From Streptomyces endocoffeicus (GTDB lineage: Bacteria > Actinomycetota > Actinomycetes > Streptomycetales > Streptomycetaceae), in NCBI RefSeq assembly GCF_016741935.1, contig NZ_JAERRG010000058.1, positions 1-33,788 on the forward strand: DNA of 33,788 nucleotides. Direction: 5' to 3'. The notes beneath the pieces were generated by a model, which did not search any database, was not told the origin of the DNA, and worked only from the letters and a program-made list of their open reading frames with translations. The translations under genes and the position numbers were made by a program. How positions within the stretch are numbered: position 1 is the stretch's first letter; every line of letters begins with the position of its first letter. This document shows, in pieces, positions 30,325-33,788 of this stretch.

Positions 30325-33030
30325 TTATCTGTTCGAAGTCGTGACGGACACATCCGCCGACGGACCCGTGCCCGTGGCGGTCAGGGCCGCGACCGAGAAG
30401 GTGTACGCGGTGGCCGGGCGCAGTTTGCCGATCACCCGCAGCATCCCCTTGGCCCGGGGCTGGGAGACCAGGACATCCCGGCCGGTCACGGTGACCGTAC
30501 GGCCGTCGGAGACGGTGATCCGGTAGCCGGTGACCGGGGTGTCGCCGGTGGTCTTGGGCGGGGTCCAGGAGAGCGTCGCCGCCGTGGCATCCGCGTTGGC
30601 CTTCACACCGGTGGGGGCGCCGGGCAGGGCGCCGGGGCCGCCGGCGGTGGGCGTCACGGGGGCCGCGGGGAGGGACACCTCGCTCACACCGGCCTTGTTG
30701 CGGGCGGTGACGGTGACCGTGTACGGGGTCCCGTTGTCGAGCCCGCGGACGACCGCGTAGGCGGTGCGCTTGAAGTCGGCGGCCGGGATGGTGGTGGAGA
30801 CGGACCGCGAACCGCCCGAAGCGGTCACCGTGTACGACGTGACGGGGTCGCCGCCCTCGACGTACGACGGGTTCCAGGTGACGTACGCCGAGCCGTCCGC
30901 CGCGAAGTCGCCCACGCGGGTGGGCGCTTCGGGTACGGAGTCGGCGGCGAACGTACGGCCGAGCAGCCCCCGGTAGCGGGGTTCGAGACCGGCCGCGGCC
31001 ACGATGTCGGCCGGTGCCTCGGACGGGTCGGCCAGGATGTGGTTGCCGCTGGTCACCACGCCCTTGTCGTTCCCGTCGGGGTCGCCCTGCTCCCAGTAGT
31101 TGCCGACGATGCGGGTCGGGTCGTTGTTGCCGAGGTCGTCGCGGTAGTCGACGTGGGCGCTGAGGACGTTGGCCTGGGCGCCGTAGAGGACGTTGCCCTG
31201 GACCGTCACGTAGGTGCAGCCGTTGTCGGTGTAGACGGTCCGGCCCAGCCCCCACCCGTCGTGGATGACATTGCCGGTGATCTTCTCGCCGTTGTCGAGG
31301 GAGCTTCCGGTGAGGCCCTGGGTGTAGACGCCGGCGCCGTCGTCGAGCGCCTGCATGTAGTCGAAGATGAGGTTGTCGGCCACCTTGTTGTCGCGGGAGA
31401 CATTGGCGGTGGCCGGTTTGCCGATCTTGTCGGGCCAGCCGCCCCAGCCCATCGAGATCGCCGAGTAGGCGACATGGTCGATCTGGTTGTGGGCGATGGT
31501 GTTGTCGCGGGTGTAGCCGTTGAGGATGGCGACGCCGCCGTGGTACTCGCGGGGCAGCGCGTAGAGGTGGTTGTTCGTCACCGACACCTCGCGGGTGAGG
31601 TCGGCGTCGCTGCCGGGCTGTGGGGCGTCCACCCCGCCGATCTCCATGCCGTTGCCGGAGATGTCGGTGAAGACATTGCCGCGTACGGTCGCGTTCTTCG
31701 TCCCGGTGCCGAGTTCGAGCCCGGCCGCGCCGAGGTGGGTGAACGCGTCGTCGGAGAACTCGATGTCACGGCCGTGGCTGATGGCCACGTTGCCGGGCAT
31801 CTTGGTCCAGGACGCGTACGGGCAGGTGCCGCCCGGGGTGTACTCGCACAGCCCCTGCGTCTTCCAGCCCTCCGGGCCGGTCACCGTATAGCCCGCCTGC
31901 ACCTCGGAGAAGCCCTCGGGCGAGGAGGGGGTGAGCCAGGTGGCGTACGAGAACTCGATACCGCGCAGGGCGATGTCGTGCAGCGGCGCCCGCCCGGTGC
32001 CCCGCCCGTCGACGAGCTTCTCCAGGACCGGTGCCTCCACATCGGCGGTGCGCGGGTTCTCCCCGGAGCGGGGGCGGTAGTAGACGGTGCGGGTGTGCCG
32101 GTCGAGGTACCACTCCCCGGGCTGGTCCAGGACCTCGAAGGCGTTCTCGACATAGCCGGGCAGCGCGCCGTTGGTGAGCTTGGCGGGGCCGACCATGTTG
32201 ATGCTGCGGCCGGGGATGTCGGGGAACTCCACGCGCCTGGTGGAGTTGTCCCAGCACGGCTGGGCCATGGTGACGGTGGTGCCGGTCGTCGAGCCGATGG
32301 GGCAGCGCGGTTCGGTCCACGGGCCGAGTCCGTACTGCTGGATGTTCCACAGCGCCTCACCGCTGGGGTAGACGAACTCGATGTCCGACGGATTGCGCCA
32401 GCGGGCGAGGGTGTCGGCGGACGCGGTGTAGCCGGTCGCGGTGGCGGTGAGGTTCACCGGGATCGGCCCGCGGGCGCGCTGGGCGCGGACGCCGTCCACG
32501 TACAGCTGCCGGGTGTTGTCCAGCCCGGCGGGCGCGGGCGCCGACCAGAGCCCGGCGCCGCCCTTGACCGGCCGCCAGCCCCGGACCGCCCGCCCACCGC
32601 TGAACACGGTGCCCTCGCCGCCCTGCCAGATGACGCGGTGGCCATTGCCCCCGGAGTCACGGGAGTCGAGGACGAGCGGACGGGAGAGGCGGTACGTGCC
32701 CGGCGCGAGGTGCACCGTAAGGTCGCCGCTTTGGTGCGGGACGCGCTTCCGTACGAGGTCGCGGGCGCGCTCGGGGGTGCGGACGGGGGCGGTGCGGGTG
32801 CCGGGCGCGCGGTCGTCGCCGTTGGGCGCGACATAGACATCGGCGGCGGGGCGGGGCCCGCTCGCGACGGCGTCGGCGGTGCCGCCGAAGGCGGCGCCGA
32901 GGGTGGCGAGGGTGGCTAGGACGGCCGCGACGGCGGTGGCTCTCGGGGCCGCCTTACGGACGGTCTTGGGCGTCCGGACCGACCGGACCGACCGGACCGA
33001 CCGGATGCGTGAGCGTACGTACTCCGACAT
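30325..33030 (-). CDS. Secreted right-handed beta-helix protein with two fibronectin type III domains
   Basis: A 901-residue exported protein starting at ATG 33030 behind GGGAGGGAC. A long basic N-region (with an SVR repeat) and a hydrophobic core ending around TADAVA form the signal peptide. ADVYVAPNGDDRAPGTRTAP (about residue 63 on) is the typical opening of DUF1565/GH141-like beta-helix enzymes. Many beta-helix coils follow (ISHGRDIEFSDDAFTHLGAA, NATVRGNVFTDISGNGMEIG, NTIAHNQIDHVAYSAISMGW, EKITGNVIHDGWGLGRTVYT). Two FnIII domains follow, about residues 695-800 (PTRVGDFAADGSAYVTWNPS) and 805-900 (ATLSWTPPKTTGDTPVTGYR). It probably acts on or binds a plant or fungal polysaccharide, with FnIII modules as spacers. 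Substrate and catalytic residues are not assigned. Confidence 0.88.
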   Translation of the reverse strand: MSEYVRSRIRSVRSVRSVRTPKTVRKAAPRATAVAAVLATLATLGAAFGGTADAVASGPRPAADVYVAPNGDDRAPGTRTAPVRTPERARDLVRKRVPHQSGDLTVHLAPGTYRLSRPLVLDSRDSGGNGHRVIWQGGEGTVFSGGRAVRGWRPVKGGAGLWSAPAPAGLDNTRQLYVDGVRAQRARGPIPVNLTATATGYTASADTLARWRNPSDIEFVYPSGEALWNIQQYGLGPWTEPRCPIGSTTGTTVTMAQPCWDNSTRRVEFPDIPGRSINMVGPAKLTNGALPGYVENAFEVLDQPGEWYLDRHTRTVYYRPRSGENPRTADVEAPVLEKLVDGRGTGRAPLHDIALRGIEFSYATWLTPSSPEGFSEVQAGYTVTGPEGWKTQGLCEYTPGGTCPYASWTKMPGNVAISHGRDIEFSDDAFTHLGAAGLELGTGTKNATVRGNVFTDISGNGMEIGGVDAPQPGSDADLTREVSVTNNHLYALPREYHGGVAILNGYTRDNTIAHNQIDHVAYSAISMGWGGWPDKIGKPATANVSRDNKVADNLIFDYMQALDDGAGVYTQGLTGSSLDNGEKITGNVIHDGWGLGRTVYTDNGCTYVTVQGNVLYGAQANVLSAHVDYRDDLGNNDPTRIVGNYWEQGDPDGNDKGVVTSGNHILADPSEAPADIVAAAGLEPRYRGLLGRTFAADSVPEAPTRVGDFAADGSAYVTWNPSYVEGGDPVTSYTVTASGGSRSVSTTIPAADFKRTAYAVVRGLDNGTPYTVTVTARNKAGVSEVSLPAAPVTPTAGGPGALPGAPTGVKANADATAATLSWTPPKTTGDTPVTGYRITVSDGRTVTVTGRDVLVSQPRAKGMLRVIGKLRPATAYTFSVAALTATGTGPSADVSVTTSNR
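32976..33002 (-). repeat. 9-bp repeat in the signal-peptide N-region of the beta-helix gene
   Basis: Three perfect units GGACCGACC encode the SVRSVRSVR run before the hydrophobic core. Copy changes would alter the N-region charge only. Confidence 0.85.
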
Positions 33031-33131
33031 GTCCCTCCCTGCGGAACCTTGCTGGAACCCTGCTGGAACTCGTGGAGTGGCCCCGGGAAAGGTAGGATCT
33101 ATGAGCAGAGCACGTCAATACAGCGAGCTTC

Positions 33132-33146
33132 GAATCGTCTCGATTC
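33132..33146. promoter_or_regulatory. Perfect 6-3-6 palindrome upstream of the beta-helix gene
   Basis: GAATCG-TCT-CGATTC lies about 100 bp upstream of the start at 33030, in a stretch clearly lower in GC than its surroundings (about 33100-33182). That position suits a repressor operator controlling a polysaccharide-active secreted protein. The regulator is not identified. Confidence 0.4.
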
Positions 33147-33209
33147 ACCTCCGGAGCATCAATTCATTGGATCTATCGGCCCGGTGAGGGGTGTTCGGGG
33201 TGTGAGGTG

Positions 33210-33704
33210 TCAGGACGCCATGTCGCTGTCGTACAGCACGACGTACCGGCCGCGGGCCTCGCCGCCCTCCGACAGCCGCCAGCCCGCGGTCACATGACCC
33301 CGGACCCCGGTGGACCCCGCACCGGACTCCGCACCGGACTCCGGACGCAGCACGCGCGTCACCTGGAGGACGGGACCCCCGTCGCCCAGCGGCAGACGGG
33401 TGCCGTCCGGCCCGTTCACGACGGCCGGGGCCCCCGCGGCCCCGGCCGGGACGTCGAACCCGGGGTCGGTCACCTCGGCCTAGGTCAGCGGTACGTGGTA
33501 CCAGGCGGGCCGGTCCCCGGCGTCGTCCCGGACCACCATGAACTCGATCCCCACCTCGCCCTCCGGGTCGTCGAGCCGGAAGCCACCGACCCTGGACAGC
33601 TCCGGCGGGCGCGGCGCGGCGGCGTACCACGGCTGCTGGGGCAGCCACGGGGTGAGGAGCTCCAGCTTGGTCGGACTCATCGTGGTCTTGTGAATGATCG
33701 ACAT
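33210..33704 (-). pseudogene. Maltokinase N-terminal cap-like protein, broken
   Basis: From ATG 33704 the frame reads MSIIHKTTMSPTKLELLTPW, GGFRLDDPEGEVGIEFMVV and AWYHVPLT, then an in-frame TAG at 33480-33482. The same frame continues AEVTDPGFDVPAGAAGAPAV and VLRPESGAESGAG to the stop at 33210. This matches the family of small proteins resembling the N-terminal cap of actinobacterial maltokinase (Pep2). The central block, which normally follows YHVPLT, is absent, so an internal deletion as well as the stop is likely. About 75 residues are made at most. The neighbouring trehalose/maltose genes are not in the window. Alternatively the upstream 74-residue piece may still be expressed. Confidence 0.65.
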
Positions 33705-33788
33705 GCCGTGTGAACGCCTTCGCCCGTCGTACGCTTCCCGGTCGCCGGCACGGTCTCATCGGCGCGCGGAAGGGCCCGGCGCGCCGTG

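Noticed and set aside
31039..32919. Long plus-strand open frame over the beta-helix gene
   Set aside because: Shadow frame; the minus strand has signal peptide, ribosome site and domain signatures.
1..33788. Biosynthetic gene cluster, phage defence system or prophage
   Set aside because: No polyketide, peptide synthetase, restriction, nuclease-helicase defence or structural phage genes are seen; the genes are core metabolism, secreted proteins and remnants.
33705..33788. Start of a plus-strand gene at the right edge
   Set aside because: Only 84 bp remain and neither codon pattern nor ribosome site is convincing.

Overview
The window is very GC-rich (codon third positions almost all G or C). 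It carries Streptomyces-type genes: an HrdA-like group 2 sigma factor next to dnaG, actinobacterial lipoproteins, DUF6247, a TIGR04222-like protein and a maltokinase N-cap protein. It reads as a chromosomal stretch of a Streptomyces or close relative. Species cannot be fixed from the sequence alone.

Layout. (1) 1-7201: tyrosine-phosphatase-like protein, an Asp-box lipoprotein, a small zinc-ribbon protein, a secreted beta-propeller protein, a broken VOC gene beside an IS630-type transposase scrap, an intact VOC protein, a secreted tripeptidyl-aminopeptidase-type hydrolase and a small membrane protein. (2) 7392-12505: a gene graveyard. It holds a histidine kinase/response regulator pair with stops, frameshifts and deletions, a truncated short-chain dehydrogenase, a multiply frameshifted unknown gene, an IclR remnant, an MFS remnant and the C-terminal end of a tyrosine recombinase. 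Only the GAF-SpoIIE phosphatase (10602-11858) looks intact. (3) 12666-13065: three minus-strand tRNA genes (one with anticodon CAU, two Asn-GUU). The 3' end of the CAU tRNA points at the recombinase scrap, as expected for an old integrative element at a tRNA. (4) 13313-22956: core chromosome with a YtxH-like protein, an FGGY kinase, the HrdA-like sigma factor, DNA primase, an FAD-dependent reductase, a dGTPase and a CbiX-type chelatase. (5) 23117-28867: assimilatory nitrate reductase, divergent from the chelatase across a spacer with GlnR-like boxes, then an adenine deaminase-like enzyme, a DUF6247 protein, a SanA/YdcF-type protein, CutA and a cupin. (6) 28868-33788: a 0.56-kb non-coding stretch with repeats, a TIGR04222-like protein, a large secreted beta-helix/fibronectin-III protein and a broken maltokinase N-cap gene.

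How genes fit together. The chelatase (siroheme for nitrite reductase), nitrate reductase and possibly the FAD reductase form a nitrogen-assimilation neighbourhood. dgt overlaps the chelatase gene by 4 bp and is probably coupled to it. The sigma factor and primase lie next to each other on the same strand.

Two things stand out: the density of decayed genes left of the tRNA cluster, and short tandem repeats (9-24 bp units) in many unrelated genes and spacers, including two expansions inside the nitrate reductase. I did not find a convincing new multi-gene system.
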